Counted from the stretch's first letter, positions 19,101 to 27,649 are shown. The stretch: 64,000 nt of DNA from Candidatus Obscuribacterales bacterium (GCA_019637435.1 JAHBVO010000006.1:186001-250000), one strand, 5' to 3'. Translations and numbers: made by a program. The notes: generated from the sequence alone by a model not told the origin.

Positions 19101-19573
19101 GTTTCGCAAATGGTTCATTCGATTATGCAGGTACGGGTTCCACCACGATTTCAGGGAGTGTAGAGACAGCTACCGGAGAAATAAAAGTAATTATCAACGG
19201 TCCTGGGACTCTGGCTGTCAACACAAACGCCGTCTTGAATTCCGCACAGAATCTCACGTTGCTGATTACGGATCTCGCCGGTTCTACCAAGCAAAAAATT
19301 ACTCTGGGTAAAAATGCGGCGCTGCAGACCCAGGGAGGCGAAATTGTCGTCTCCGTCGGCGGGCTTGTAGCACCGGTTTCCGGTACACCACCGGCAAAGG
19401 GAGTCGGTTACACCGAAGTCAACGGCGGTCAGATTTTCTGGGGAAATTTCGGCGTCAGCGGCAAGGGAGTGAATTCGGTCATCGCCAACGGCAACGATGT
19501 GATTTTCTCCAATACGCTCAAGTCAAACGCGATTACCTTGTCGGGCGGAGTGGCAATTGTCACCAGTCCCTGA
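16175..19573 (+). CDS. Large secreted beta-helix adhesin-like protein
   Basis: 1132 residues. A signal peptide (FFTTVLLAMSLNLMSSPQAVA) is followed by a long repetitive region rich in Gly, Asn, Thr, Ser, Ile and Val, in which short strand-turn units recur (GSLTLTAGNEV, GDIIITGSITV, DITLIAGANI, GNVTLIAGG). This is the pattern of filamentous-haemagglutinin-like or autotransporter passenger beta-helices. No C-terminal autotransporter barrel is present (it ends GGVAIVTSP), and no TpsB-like transporter lies in the window, so the export route is unknown. Aromatic residues and cysteines are rare. The ATG at 16175 has GAGGAA upstream. Surface attachment is inferred from architecture. Confidence 0.75.
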   Translation: MPQHERRFIKGNRTSFFTTVLLAMSLNLMSSPQAVAKGEFREFKTNNPGIDNRSLREMFRQQVPSTRTQLNLTESGRASNNSRLSGSLVIPNIQPQRESKRLNADLHRQTMQLQINGKLANTRLGVDLNLDSVDRNIVLGEKLFGHATSVTIDKGGETAVFTAGSQVTAAEYVAVKQVLMAGTQSVSLDGSGRAVGGSVDLGEITARNDRMRADDLAIPVNVTAYGDFAKNPTFQVIGNLVNAGVIYAQTTRRGDSRGTIQADSLTNQSSGIITSVSPDSNSVVDLTLQSRTSILNSGIIASSGSLTLTAGNEVRNDSDGTVSAQKNIVITAPSIVNNNSIQSASGSVTLDAPAELLVDNRFGAITASNGSINVRNSSFKNDSGTVVFGGDLISENVNVNTGRGTADITVRELTGRLNQKGFASHVSAETDVLSLGDISLAGDPTYKNSTGDIIITGSITVAEALTLIASGDITNSVPATITAGSSAGGFDITLIAGANITSGSPDTTTIGPIPPTLPGSTATTISGTASGTGGNILLGTSEFLPVTINARATSGNNVNGGNVLIAAFNSGANKGIIDMPFSQLNTGGRGAGNNGNVTLIAGGAPSGFTIETGGIDTTGGSGSGGDINIFSFTPQASAGNVTYDQFGARTSASQIVASTTSQFSPHIFLNGDLNASGNVNVSSGTDGNITIGDFNITCRGDNSIVNLTASGLGNISGSDFTTISCDTLNLLVDTGDIGDIATNTPIFTDATTITANGDTSSTDVLLQTFNPGLNTFSGSAFSMNVATQGPLIANPDNGPIVAQTLLIGSFGGSAGLNAQHPLEVDATFLFVAGLGGDVYVHNNNTGQTNLTGGQALQASGTFMVTSDGTIGLASGDSIRAKNVILQPASEFLNLVGSISGTQSVSLVSDMSIDPANIGATVNTPLLNLTSLNGDVGISPTTRFQASTGVGAVAAYAPNGSVYLQGAASSKAGIAGGFANGSFDYAGTGSTTISGSVETATGEIKVIINGPGTLAVNTNAVLNSAQNLTLLITDLAGSTKQKITLGKNAALQTQGGEIVVSVGGLVAPVSGTPPAKGVGYTEVNGGQIFWGNFGVSGKGVNSVIANGNDVIFSNTLKSNAITLSGGVAIVTSP

Positions 19574-19588
19574 GCCAGTTTCCAAAGA

Positions 19589-20191
19589 CTAGATGGACTT
19601 GCCGCTCGCCCTTATTTTGCTCATCCAGCCCTCGACATTTTCGAAATTCTTTCCATAATCAAAAAGCGCATCAGGCTGTTTCGGTTTACTTGTACATTTG
19701 AGAATCCAACGGTTTTCGGCAATCGGGTTGATCTCCACTTCCATCTCTTCGCCTGTAGAACGCCAACTCGTGCCCATGACCGCACGAGTGATCATTTGTT
19801 CAGCGTCATCGGAAACGGCCTTCACGTAAGAGATGCTCAGCAGCGCGTCTCGGCAAACGGCGAGCACTTCCTTCGAAGTCCCTTCCATTTTGATTTCGCG
19901 CACTTGCTCGAGTTCGAACACGTCTTTATAAACGCCTTTAGCAAGAAACATTCGCGCAAACAGATCCAACAGAATGAAGACGACGCACGAAACCACTCCA
20001 AAAATCAAACCAATGGTCAGTCCGCCTTTCCACGCGTAGTTAAACGCCTGCGGATCGTTGCTTGTCGTAATGATGATGATCATCACGAGAAGCGCGACAC
20101 CGCCTCCGAGCCCGAGGGTACTAACCGTCAATGCTCTACAAATTCTATTGAGATAAGACGCCATATTTTGTCTCATCGCCGCATCGCCCAC
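19589..20191 (-). CDS. Hypothetical membrane protein, two helices
   Basis: 200 residues from a GTG at 20191 that has AGG eight bases upstream; in-frame ATGs at 20176 and 20164 are alternatives. Two transmembrane helices (GLGGGVALLVMIIIITT and GLIFGVVSCVVFILLDLFA) lie in the first 80 residues. A soluble C-terminal domain (about 90-200) follows and ends near WMSKIRASGKSI. No family recognised. It is the last gene of a minus-strand group with the 510-residue TPR protein, the acidic protein and the 44-residue peptide, and it is convergent with the adhesin gene. Confidence 0.65.
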   Translation of the reverse strand: MGDAAMRQNMASYLNRICRALTVSTLGLGGGVALLVMIIIITTSNDPQAFNYAWKGGLTIGLIFGVVSCVVFILLDLFARMFLAKGVYKDVFELEQVREIKMEGTSKEVLAVCRDALLSISYVKAVSDDAEQMITRAVMGTSWRSTGEEMEVEINPIAENRWILKCTSKPKQPDALFDYGKNFENVEGWMSKIRASGKSI

Positions 20192-20209
20192 GTTTTATAC
20201 CTGGATAAA

Positions 20210-20344
20210 CTAGCTAGCGGTCTCAGATTCCGTGGGCTCAGATACTTCGTTGTCTGTTCTAACGTACCAGCGCACAAAGCGATACAGCATGTAGAGCGGC
20301 GGCATAGACACCAGAAGACAGATTATCTTATCCAGGTAACGCAT
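20210..20344 (-). CDS. Small membrane protein, 44 residues
   Basis: From the ATG at 20344 to the TAG at 20210-20212 the frame encodes one helix (LDKIICLLVSMPPLYMLY), a basic RFVRWYVR segment that would lie at the membrane surface, and an acidic tail (EVSEPTESETAS). It begins 11 bp after the stop of the acidic zinc-ribbon-like gene and ends just before the 200-residue membrane protein, so it fills an otherwise empty gap in the same transcription unit. No strong ribosome-binding site is visible. The polarity pattern (hydrophobic, basic, acidic) looks like a genuine membrane peptide. Confidence 0.45.
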   Translation of the reverse strand: MRYLDKIICLLVSMPPLYMLYRFVRWYVRTDNEVSEPTESETAS

Positions 20345-20355
20345 AAAATTCAGGT

Positions 20356-20937
20356 TCACGATTCATCATCCTCATCGAGCGCACAAGACTCATCATCATC
20401 GTCATCATCGGCTGACAGCTTCACACCTTCAGCTTTAATATCTTCGACATCGACCGACTCGACTTCGAGTTCGTCGACTTGCAGTTCGACGGTCATCTTA
20501 TCGTCATCCGATGCTTTCAGATCATTGGCAACGGCTTCTTCCATCTCTTCGTCGAACTCGGTCTTCGCTGCAAATTCGTCAGCGTCGCTTTCTGAATCAG
20601 GCGCACTGAAGTCGAGAACATAGCCATCATCATCAACTTCGTCAGCATTCGCTGCCGCGAACGCTGCGGCAATACTGGCTTGTTTTGCAAGTTGCCTCTC
20701 CAATCTTGCTTGGTCTTTTTCTTGTTGGGAACGCTTGGGAAACAGCCTTTTGCGACACTTGGTGCAAAAACAGTAACTGCCTTCCGACAGGTGTCCGAAG
20801 TCGCCAAGCTTAAATCCGACAGGAAGGTAAGCTTTTGTTGCGACAAGCCGCCTGTCCAGACCTTTCAATCGACGTTGAAAAATCCTGACATACTCATGCC
20901 GACAGTTGCTTTCTGCAGTCATATTACCGGTTTCCAT
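20356..20937 (-). CDS. Hypothetical protein with zinc-knuckle-like segment and very acidic C-terminus
   Basis: 193 residues. The N-terminal third is basic and contains YCFCTKCRKRLFP, a CxCxxC cluster that could be half of a zinc ribbon, with another Cys in SNCRHEY. A Lys/Gln/Arg helix follows, and the last 100 residues are mostly Asp and Glu (SADDDDDDESCALDEDDES). The base-plus-acid layout suggests nucleic-acid or protein binding, but I recognise no family. Start is the ATG at 20937. It lies 25 bp downstream of the 510-residue TPR gene. Confidence 0.65.
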   Translation of the reverse strand: METGNMTAESNCRHEYVRIFQRRLKGLDRRLVATKAYLPVGFKLGDFGHLSEGSYCFCTKCRKRLFPKRSQQEKDQARLERQLAKQASIAAAFAAANADEVDDDGYVLDFSAPDSESDADEFAAKTEFDEEMEEAVANDLKASDDDKMTVELQVDELEVESVDVEDIKAEGVKLSADDDDDDESCALDEDDES

Positions 20938-20962
20938 TCCATCGATAGTCTAGCACTTAGAG

Positions 20963-22495
20963 CTAGCGTTTGGTGACAGGAAACTCTTTCAGCAGTTTAC
21001 CCTTCCAGAGCAGCACCACGGCAAGCTGGTGGTCGTATTTGACTGTCTGAGGGCAAGAAAAGTAAAGCCATCTCTCGCCATCAGGTTCAAACGGCGGCGA
21101 CGAAGGGCTGGCAACAGGCAAAAGCACTGAGCCGTTGCGTTTTCGCATGGTGTTGTCGAAAAAAACCGCACTCAGTGTGAGGTCCGTGATGGGAGCACCC
21201 GTGATATTTCGGATCTTGATTTTGCCTTCCGGAGTCAAACTATCCTTTGCAAGCCAGTTTCGAGAAAACACAATGCTGATGGGCGGCTTATTCGGATCCC
21301 AGTTTCCTGTCTTATTAGCGTCGTCGAGCTTCTCTTCGACCGCCGGGTCCTCCCCTCTGAGCGCGACCAGCTGCTCTGAAACTCGGGCAGCGTGCCCCTT
21401 AACCGAGATAGCCTCCTGATTCTTCTTCTGCGACGCCAGCTGATCACTCCAGGCGAGCAATGTGCTCTTCAACTTTTCAAGCAAAGGTACGGACTGTCGC
21501 AGAGTGCTGGCCTCCTCCAGCGCCCTGACCGCGCCGGCATAATTAGCAATCTTGATATTCACATCCGCCAGCAACTCATAGTCCTCGACGCTGCGCTCTT
21601 TATCCGTTAACTCGCTGAGGGCAACCTGAGCTTTTTCGTAATCCTTTTTCTCAAGCAGTAATTCGATCAAACGGTGGCGCACTTCCAGATTGTTAGGGTC
21701 CTGACTGCTCACGAACTCGTAGTTCTCAATGGCTTTTCCGGACTGTCCCGTGCGCGCATAAATTGCGGCCAGCAAGATTCTCGTGATTGGTTCATCACAA
21801 ACAGACAAGCTCTGCTCCAGTAGTCGAATAGCCTCTTTGTCGTCCTTTTCCTGAGTTTCAGCAATCGCAGCAAGTTTGCGATAACAATCGCTCAGACGCA
21901 GAGGAACTGTTTGAGTAATCGTTGAATCAAGATCTTTCGCCAGTTTATCGGCTTGTTGCAAGTGATAAACAGCATCGTTGAGATTGTCGGCGGCAATTTC
22001 CTGCTCCGCCCACGCCATATACAGCTTAGCTCGTCCCACGTCGAAGCTCTTGCCGCTGTGACGCTTCATCACAGACTGATAGAGCTTTTCAGCTTCCTCG
22101 TAGTCTCCTCGCCGCTGGTAATATTCTGCAAAAGCCTGGATCACGGGAGACAGTTCCTCCGCGGAAAGCTTCAGCCTCAGCGCCGTATCGAGTGATGTCC
22201 GCCCTTCTGCATAGCGCTCGCACGCCAGGTAACCCTGCGCCAACCACGGGTAAACATTGGAGTTATCCGGGTCTTCATGCGTCAATCGCTCTAACACGGG
22301 AATTGCGGCAGCGGCTCGCCCCTGCTTGATCATCTTGACGGCGTTGGTAAACTCCGTTTCTCGCGGACGAGTGTATTCATAGGTAAGAAACGAAGCCAGA
22401 GCGACCACGACTACCAGAATAATCGTGCGCCAAAGCTTGCCACCACCCTTGGTGGCTGGCTCGGTGGATTCGGTTGGCGTTGCTTGAGTCGACAA
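20963..22495 (-). CDS. TPR-repeat membrane protein
   Basis: 510 residues. A short cytoplasmic N-terminus is followed by one membrane helix (TIILVVVVALASFLTYEY), then tandem TPR units between about 50 and 350 (AIPVLERLTHEDPDNSNVYPWLAQGYLA, YYQRRGDYEEAEKLYQSV, LAAIYARTGQSGKAIENYEFV and others). The C-terminal 130 residues form a beta-rich domain (GKIKIRNITGAPITDLTLSAVFF). The start is a TTG at 22495, the only in-frame initiator before the membrane helix. It is first in a minus-strand group of four. TPR domains scaffold protein complexes; the partner is unknown. Confidence 0.75.
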   Translation of the reverse strand: MSTQATPTESTEPATKGGGKLWRTIILVVVVALASFLTYEYTRPRETEFTNAVKMIKQGRAAAAIPVLERLTHEDPDNSNVYPWLAQGYLACERYAEGRTSLDTALRLKLSAEELSPVIQAFAEYYQRRGDYEEAEKLYQSVMKRHSGKSFDVGRAKLYMAWAEQEIAADNLNDAVYHLQQADKLAKDLDSTITQTVPLRLSDCYRKLAAIAETQEKDDKEAIRLLEQSLSVCDEPITRILLAAIYARTGQSGKAIENYEFVSSQDPNNLEVRHRLIELLLEKKDYEKAQVALSELTDKERSVEDYELLADVNIKIANYAGAVRALEEASTLRQSVPLLEKLKSTLLAWSDQLASQKKNQEAISVKGHAARVSEQLVALRGEDPAVEEKLDDANKTGNWDPNKPPISIVFSRNWLAKDSLTPEGKIKIRNITGAPITDLTLSAVFFDNTMRKRNGSVLLPVASPSSPPFEPDGERWLYFSCPQTVKYDHQLAVVLLWKGKLLKEFPVTKR

Positions 22496-22545
22496 TTCTC
22501 AATAACCGTAGAGCACTTCCCCTACAGCTATAATATCCTTTTGTT

Positions 22546-23442
22546 ATGAACGATGAGATCAACCTGACATCTACTGCAAAATTGGTCAGCTTCGAGGCCC
22601 ATTCCGGCAATCGAAACTGGACGGTCAAAGCACGCACCTGGGGCGACCCGGAAGCCTCTCATGCCTGCGCTCTGCTCGTGCACGGTTTGGGCGCTCACAG
22701 TGGCTGGTTTGAAGCCTTCGCGCGAAGATTATCGGCAAAAGGAATCTTCGCGATGTCATACGATCAGATTGGCTTTGGCTTGAGAAAAGATGAGCTGTTC
22801 CATTCTAAAAATGAATGGCTGGACGACCTCATCGCCAGTTGGCGGGAGCTCAAATCAATCGCGGGGGGCGCAAAGAAGCCTCTATATTTGATTGGAAACA
22901 GTATGGGTGCAGTTGTCGCCTACTCATGCGTCGAGAGCGTCAAACCGGACGCCATGATTCTCTTTTCGCCCGGCTTCGACGGGCACCCGGTGACTTTCAA
23001 CATCGGATATAAACTGAAGGCGCTTGCTGCGGCAATCTTCGCCCCGGACAGCGATGTTATTTTGCCCTACTCGGTGGATGATATTACGCCATCGCAGACC
23101 GTAAGAGACTTTCTCACTGCCGACCCGGAAAGACGCTTCGCTATAAGTGCTCGAATGGGGCTTGAACTCTTGAAGTTGACCCTCGCCACAAAAGGCGGCA
23201 GCAAAATCGCTCATTGCCCGGTGCTGATGGCAACGGCAGGAATAGAAAAGATTGTCGACAATAACGTCAGCGAAAAGTTATTCAACGAGCTATCCGCGCC
23301 GGTTAAGAAGAGATTGAAATATGCCGACTCGATGCACGACTTGATGTTTGACCCTAATCTAGACGAGATCGTCAATGAAGTTTGCAACTGGCTCGCAAGC
23401 GTGACAGGGTCACCGACAACCGAAATTTCAACCTCAAAATAA
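22546..23442 (+). CDS. Alpha/beta hydrolase, monoacylglycerol-lipase-like
   Basis: A 298-residue cytoplasmic serine hydrolase with no signal peptide. The oxyanion loop is VHGLGAHSGWF, the nucleophile is Ser119 in GNSMGA, and the catalytic His is in SMHDLMFDP. The HGLG-x-HSG and SYDQIGFG motifs are typical of monoacylglycerol/lysophospholipase-type hydrolases (Hydrolase_4). It is followed by the acyl-CoA synthetase gene, so it may release fatty acids that the next enzyme activates; that link is inferred from position only. Confidence 0.8.
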   Translation: MNDEINLTSTAKLVSFEAHSGNRNWTVKARTWGDPEASHACALLVHGLGAHSGWFEAFARRLSAKGIFAMSYDQIGFGLRKDELFHSKNEWLDDLIASWRELKSIAGGAKKPLYLIGNSMGAVVAYSCVESVKPDAMILFSPGFDGHPVTFNIGYKLKALAAAIFAPDSDVILPYSVDDITPSQTVRDFLTADPERRFAISARMGLELLKLTLATKGGSKIAHCPVLMATAGIEKIVDNNVSEKLFNELSAPVKKRLKYADSMHDLMFDPNLDEIVNEVCNWLASVTGSPTTEISTSK

Positions 23443-23760
23443 TGTAATAAAAGCACTGGAGTAGTCGCAAGCGAGAGAGGCTCTGCCATGCAGGAGACAG
23501 TTGCGAGAAACTCCCGTCTTCCTGATCTAGCCGTAATTTGTTGCCACATGGAAACTACTATAATTTGAACGCTCAGTCTTGTAGCAGATCGGCAAGACTG
23601 TGATTCTGTGGTGCTGGCAGACATTCGTTTCTTTCCAAATGTTAACGGAAAGCAGAGGGAATGGGAACTTTTGAGCTCCCAGCACAACATAAGGATCGCC
23701 GCTCCGCGCTATGAATAGGGAATCGAGCGGCTCGGGCGACTGATCGAAATGACCTGAACC
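23443..23760. other. Intergenic region upstream of acyl-CoA synthetase
   Basis: 318 bp with no reading frame that I can support. It should hold the promoter of the acyl-CoA synthetase gene. I see no clear -35/-10 pair, terminator or repeat. Confidence 0.35.
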
Positions 23761-25689
23761 ATGCAGGGCAGCTATTCATCTAGAAGGGCCAAGACAGTGC
23801 AAAATAACCCTCAAAACTTATCGACAATCTTCTTCAACCGAGTCGGCGAGATGCGCGAATTTCCCGCGCTCCAGTTCAAAGTAGGCAAAAGTCCTTACCA
23901 GTCGATGAGCTGGACCGAACTCGGGAAAGTGGTCAGAGAAACGGCATGTGGACTGGCTCATCTCGGATTGACGCCCCAGAGCAAAGTCGGAATCTTCTCG
24001 CAAACGGCTCACCTCTGGATAATTTCAGACTTTGCAGCCATCGCCAATGGTGCCGTGTCGGTTCCCATTTACCCGACCAGCTCGACATCGGATATCGAGT
24101 ACATTTTGAACAACTCGAAGGCATCCTTTGTCTTTGTTCAAAACGAAAAACTTCTGGCGAAAGTGCTGGGTATCAAAGAAAAATTGCCTACGGTGAAGTC
24201 GTTTATCGTCATGTATCCGGGAGCCGACAAGCGAGTCACGATCGAGGGTCTGGTCGAAGAACATAAACTTCCGAACGGTTCAGTTTTAACCTTTGAACAA
24301 GTGCGCGAACTTGGCGCACAGAATGTGCAGAAGCTGGGTGGTTTAATCGAACAGCGTTCAAGAGCAACGAAGCTAGAAGATCTGGCGACCATTATCTACA
24401 CATCAGGAACGACCGGCACTCCCAAAGGTGTGCCGTTGACTCACTCCAATATTCTTGCAGTGTGCCATGACATGACGCACGTGCTGCCAATCTCCAGAGA
24501 CGAAATCTATCTCTCCTACCTGCCGCTCTCGCACGTCTTCGAGCGCATATGCGGTGAGTTTTACTGGATGCATAGCGGCGGCACATGCGCTTTCGCAGAA
24601 GGTATCGAACATTTAGGCAAGAATATGGCGGAATTAAAACCGTCCATGCTTCTGGTCGTTCCACGAGTTCTCGACAAAATATATTCGAAGGTCAAGAGCG
24701 GCATAGATGGCGCTTCCGGACGTAGAAAGAAATTAATCGATTGGTCGCTCGAAGTGGCAAAAGAAGTGCGCAGAGAGCTCGCCAAAGGCAAGAAGCTGAG
24801 ACTGGGCTTGCAGATGAAATACCTGGTCGCGGAGAAACTCGTGCTCAAGAAATTGCGCGAGCGCATCGGACCAAATCTCAGATTGATCGTGAGTGGTGGA
24901 GCTCCGGCGACGCCGGAAACACTGGAATTCTTCGGAGCAGTGGGTATCACAACGCTCGAGGGATATGGTCTGACAGAGACATCTGCCCCGCTAGCCGTCA
25001 ATCTCTGGCCGAAGAACAAGCTTGGAACCGTGGGTCCGACGTTGCCTTCAGTAGAAGCGCGCGTCAGCGAAGAAGGAGAATTGATGGTACGTGGTGGTAG
25101 CATATTTAGTGGCTACTACAATAATCCGGAAGCGACGAAAGAAGCCTTTGACCAGGGTTGGTTCAAAACAGGCGACATCGTAGCCATCGACCAGGAAGGC
25201 TATATCAAGATCACGGACCGCAAGAAAGACATCATCGTCAACTCGTCCGGCAAGAACATCGCACCTCAAAAAATTGAGGCGGCATTGAAAACCAACTTGC
25301 CCATGATCAATCAGGTCGTAATCTTCGGCGACAAGAAGAAGTATCTGGCAGCGGTTGTCACCCTGGACGAACAACAGGCCATGGAGTTCTCTCGAGAACA
25401 GGGATGGCATTTTGACACCATTCAAGAGCTGGCGAAGAGCAAGGAACTAAATCAGTATCTGAAAAAGGAATTCGCCAAGCGCACGACCGACCTTCCTGAA
25501 TACGAACAAGTCAAACGCTTCACTCTCTTGAGCGAGGAGTTATCTGTGGAGGCCGGCGAACTTACAGCCACATTGAAGATTAAGCGTAACGTGGTCGCTA
25601 AGAACTATAAACATCTGATCGATGCGATGTACGACGAGGGCAGCGCTGCCGCCGTTTCGTCTCCAAACTATGTGAGCACCGGTCGATAG
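23761..25689 (+). CDS. Long-chain acyl-CoA synthetase (AMP-forming)
   Basis: A 642-residue adenylate-forming enzyme that activates fatty acids to acyl-CoA. The P-loop-like motif IIYTSGTTGTPKGV starts near residue 211; GYGLTETSA and the hinge/adenylation motif GWFKTGDIVAID are present, as is the C-terminal DRKKDIIVNSSGKNIAPQKIE segment. The type resembles bacterial FadD15/long-chain ligases. Start: ATG at 23761, although a GTG at 23797 has AAGGG in better spacing. It works with the ETF genes in beta-oxidation if acyl-CoA dehydrogenases exist elsewhere. A strong terminator follows. Confidence 0.9.
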   Translation: MQGSYSSRRAKTVQNNPQNLSTIFFNRVGEMREFPALQFKVGKSPYQSMSWTELGKVVRETACGLAHLGLTPQSKVGIFSQTAHLWIISDFAAIANGAVSVPIYPTSSTSDIEYILNNSKASFVFVQNEKLLAKVLGIKEKLPTVKSFIVMYPGADKRVTIEGLVEEHKLPNGSVLTFEQVRELGAQNVQKLGGLIEQRSRATKLEDLATIIYTSGTTGTPKGVPLTHSNILAVCHDMTHVLPISRDEIYLSYLPLSHVFERICGEFYWMHSGGTCAFAEGIEHLGKNMAELKPSMLLVVPRVLDKIYSKVKSGIDGASGRRKKLIDWSLEVAKEVRRELAKGKKLRLGLQMKYLVAEKLVLKKLRERIGPNLRLIVSGGAPATPETLEFFGAVGITTLEGYGLTETSAPLAVNLWPKNKLGTVGPTLPSVEARVSEEGELMVRGGSIFSGYYNNPEATKEAFDQGWFKTGDIVAIDQEGYIKITDRKKDIIVNSSGKNIAPQKIEAALKTNLPMINQVVIFGDKKKYLAAVVTLDEQQAMEFSREQGWHFDTIQELAKSKELNQYLKKEFAKRTTDLPEYEQVKRFTLLSEELSVEAGELTATLKIKRNVVAKNYKHLIDAMYDEGSAAAVSSPNYVSTGR

Positions 25690-25710
25690 TTTCCGCTCCA
25701 AAGAAATAAC

Positions 25711-25740
25711 AAAAGAGCCGGAGCATTGCCCGGCTCTTTT
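25711..25740. terminator. Bidirectional intrinsic terminator
   Basis: A perfect 11-bp stem, AAAAGAGCCGG with CCGGCTCTTTT, around an 8-base loop. The A and T ends make it work in both directions. It lies between the convergent acyl-CoA synthetase and beta-propeller genes. Confidence 0.85.
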
Positions 25741-25767
25741 AATTTCTGTGGACGGACTCGCTGGAGT

Positions 25768-26919
25768 TTAGCTCAGCAGCGGTGCGGAAGCCGTTCTATC
25801 CGCTTTGTCGAGAGCAGCGACGCGCAACACTCTGCTGCGTCCAGCTTCGAGAACGAAGAGAGCACCATCTGAACCGAATGCAACTCCGGTCGGATTGATC
25901 AGTCCCTGAAGGAACATCTCAGTGCGACCTTCTCTGTTGACCCGTATGACGGACCCGGCACGACCAGCGGTGACATAGAGCCTACCGAGACTGTCCATGG
26001 CGAGGTTGCCATCATATCCGTCAGCAAAGTTGAAGCTATCCGATTCAGCGACGTTGACCCGCGATACTTCGCGACCGTCAAGCGAGCGCTTCACGATCGA
26101 GCCGGTAGCGTGCTCGAGGCACCACAGGAAACCGTCGGGATCGAGAAGCAATCCCTGAGTTCCGTGTCCGGCTCCACCAATCAGAACTTCATACTCACCG
26201 GTTCTGTCAATCTTGAAAATGCCGCCCGTGTTCGATGGGAAGTTTGATACATACACCTCTTCACGAGGTCCAATCGCGAGATCGGAAAGGAACGTACCAC
26301 CACCAGTGAGGGCACCATCAAGTTGCGCCAGGATGCGTCCCGATTTGTTCGGGTCGATCTTGTAAACGGTTCCTTGAATGGTGGCAACGTACAACACTCC
26401 TTTGCGATCAAAACGCAAACCGGAAATGGTGCTGTTGCCACGGATTCTAGCGTACTCGCTCGGTTGACCCGAGCTATCAACAAACCAGACACTGCCATCG
26501 CAAGAGAAATAAATTCCGCCAGGACCAGCGGTCATTCTCGAAAAGCGATTCGAATACGATGCGTTTAACTGCGAAAGAACTTTAACTGCATAGCCGCGGG
26601 GCGCGTCAGGCAGGTCGATGACTGTCTGCCCTTTGGCTGCGTCCTTTCCCTCTTTCTCCTCGGGCACCTCGTAACTTTCATCGGGTTCTTCGATTTCTGC
26701 CGTCGTTATATCTATGTGGAGAATCAGATGCAGGGGAATTAAAATCCGACGAATATGAATCTGCCCGTCGCTTTCGTGTGAATACGACTCTACATCTATG
26801 TGATCGTGGTCCACACCGAGTACGCGACCGGTCACTGTGTTGTGACAACCCATCCCGTACCAAATCTGAATTTTCTGCCTACTCTCGACAAAACCTTGAA
26901 GTCTGGTCCTGAAGCTCAT
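25768..26919 (-). CDS. NHL/SMP-30-like beta-propeller protein with Sm-like N-terminal domain
   Basis: 383 residues without signal peptide. Residues 1-80 (QIWYGMGCHNTVTGRVLGVDHDHIDV) look like a small Sm/Lsm-like beta-barrel with its VTGRVLGVDHDHIDV strand pair. After an acidic linker, residues 115-370 form a six-bladed propeller-like repeat (GIYFSCDGSVWFVDSSG, GVLYVATIQGTVYKID, GREEVYVSNFP-type units, GVAFGSDGALFVLE) as in SMP-30/gluconolactonase and NHL proteins. The substrate or ligand is unknown. It lies 35 bp downstream of rsfS on the same strand. The Sm-like assignment is tentative. Confidence 0.65.
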   Translation of the reverse strand: MSFRTRLQGFVESRQKIQIWYGMGCHNTVTGRVLGVDHDHIDVESYSHESDGQIHIRRILIPLHLILHIDITTAEIEEPDESYEVPEEKEGKDAAKGQTVIDLPDAPRGYAVKVLSQLNASYSNRFSRMTAGPGGIYFSCDGSVWFVDSSGQPSEYARIRGNSTISGLRFDRKGVLYVATIQGTVYKIDPNKSGRILAQLDGALTGGGTFLSDLAIGPREEVYVSNFPSNTGGIFKIDRTGEYEVLIGGAGHGTQGLLLDPDGFLWCLEHATGSIVKRSLDGREVSRVNVAESDSFNFADGYDGNLAMDSLGRLYVTAGRAGSVIRVNREGRTEMFLQGLINPTGVAFGSDGALFVLEAGRSRVLRVAALDKADRTASAPLLS

Positions 26920-26954
26920 ATACCTACACCTACTACCTCGGCTACCTTTACCTA

Positions 26955-27446
26955 TTACTCAGCCTTATTTTCGCGAACCTTTGGTTTCCCTTCTTCTAAA
27001 TTATCATCTGACCACTCATCTTCATCAACTACCAGAGCATGGTTCCAGAATTGCTCCAGTTTGTAGTAGTCCCTTTCCTTTTCTTGCAGGATGTGAATTA
27101 TAACGTCACCGAAGTCAAGAAGCACCCATCTCCCTTCGGTCATCCCTTCCATCGATTTAGGTTTTCGACCGAATTTCGCAAAACTGTCTGCAATTTCTTC
27201 TGCAATCGCTTTGACCTGAGCCTTGGATTCACCTCCAGTGAATACAAAGTAGTCGGCGAGAAGAGTTACTTGCTTAACATCCAGGACTACCGTTGATTTT
27301 GCTTTTTTTCTAACTGCCGCGTTGGCGGCTTGAAAAGCGGCTTCTCTGGATCCCGTGGATGATGGTGTAGCGGATCGTTGTCCCAAGTCAGTCCTACTCT
27401 CTATGAACGGTACTATAGTATGTTCCCAAACTATCTCACTTTTCAC
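26955..27446 (-). CDS. rsfS: Ribosomal silencing factor RsfS
   Basis: RsfS binds ribosomal protein L14 on the large subunit and blocks subunit joining. The conserved core is present: LDVKQVTLLADYFVFTGGESKAQVKAIAEEI then GRWVLLDFGDVIIHILQEKERDYYKLEQFW. The protein is longer than usual (163 residues against about 110) because of a 45-residue N-terminal stretch and a Lys/Glu tail. The only listed initiator is the GTG at 27446; a TTG further in (DLGQRS) could also serve, so the N-terminus is uncertain. Confidence 0.88.
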   Translation of the reverse strand: MKSEIVWEHTIVPFIESRTDLGQRSATPSSTGSREAAFQAANAAVRKKAKSTVVLDVKQVTLLADYFVFTGGESKAQVKAIAEEIADSFAKFGRKPKSMEGMTEGRWVLLDFGDVIIHILQEKERDYYKLEQFWNHALVVDEDEWSDDNLEEGKPKVRENKAE

Positions 27447-27649
27447 GCTATAAAAGTAAGATTTTGACTTTAGAACAGCATCTCAAATCTGTAAATCCAA
27501 AACTTTTTTGCATGAAAGAGCGAATTTTATCGTCTGATGGTTGTTTCGGGACTTAAGATGCTGTATTCTCCCGTATTACGTGGTTTTGCAATTGTGCAAA
27601 TGACCGCGTAGTTTAGGATCACAAGCCTTGTGGGACAGGAGGAAACTCT

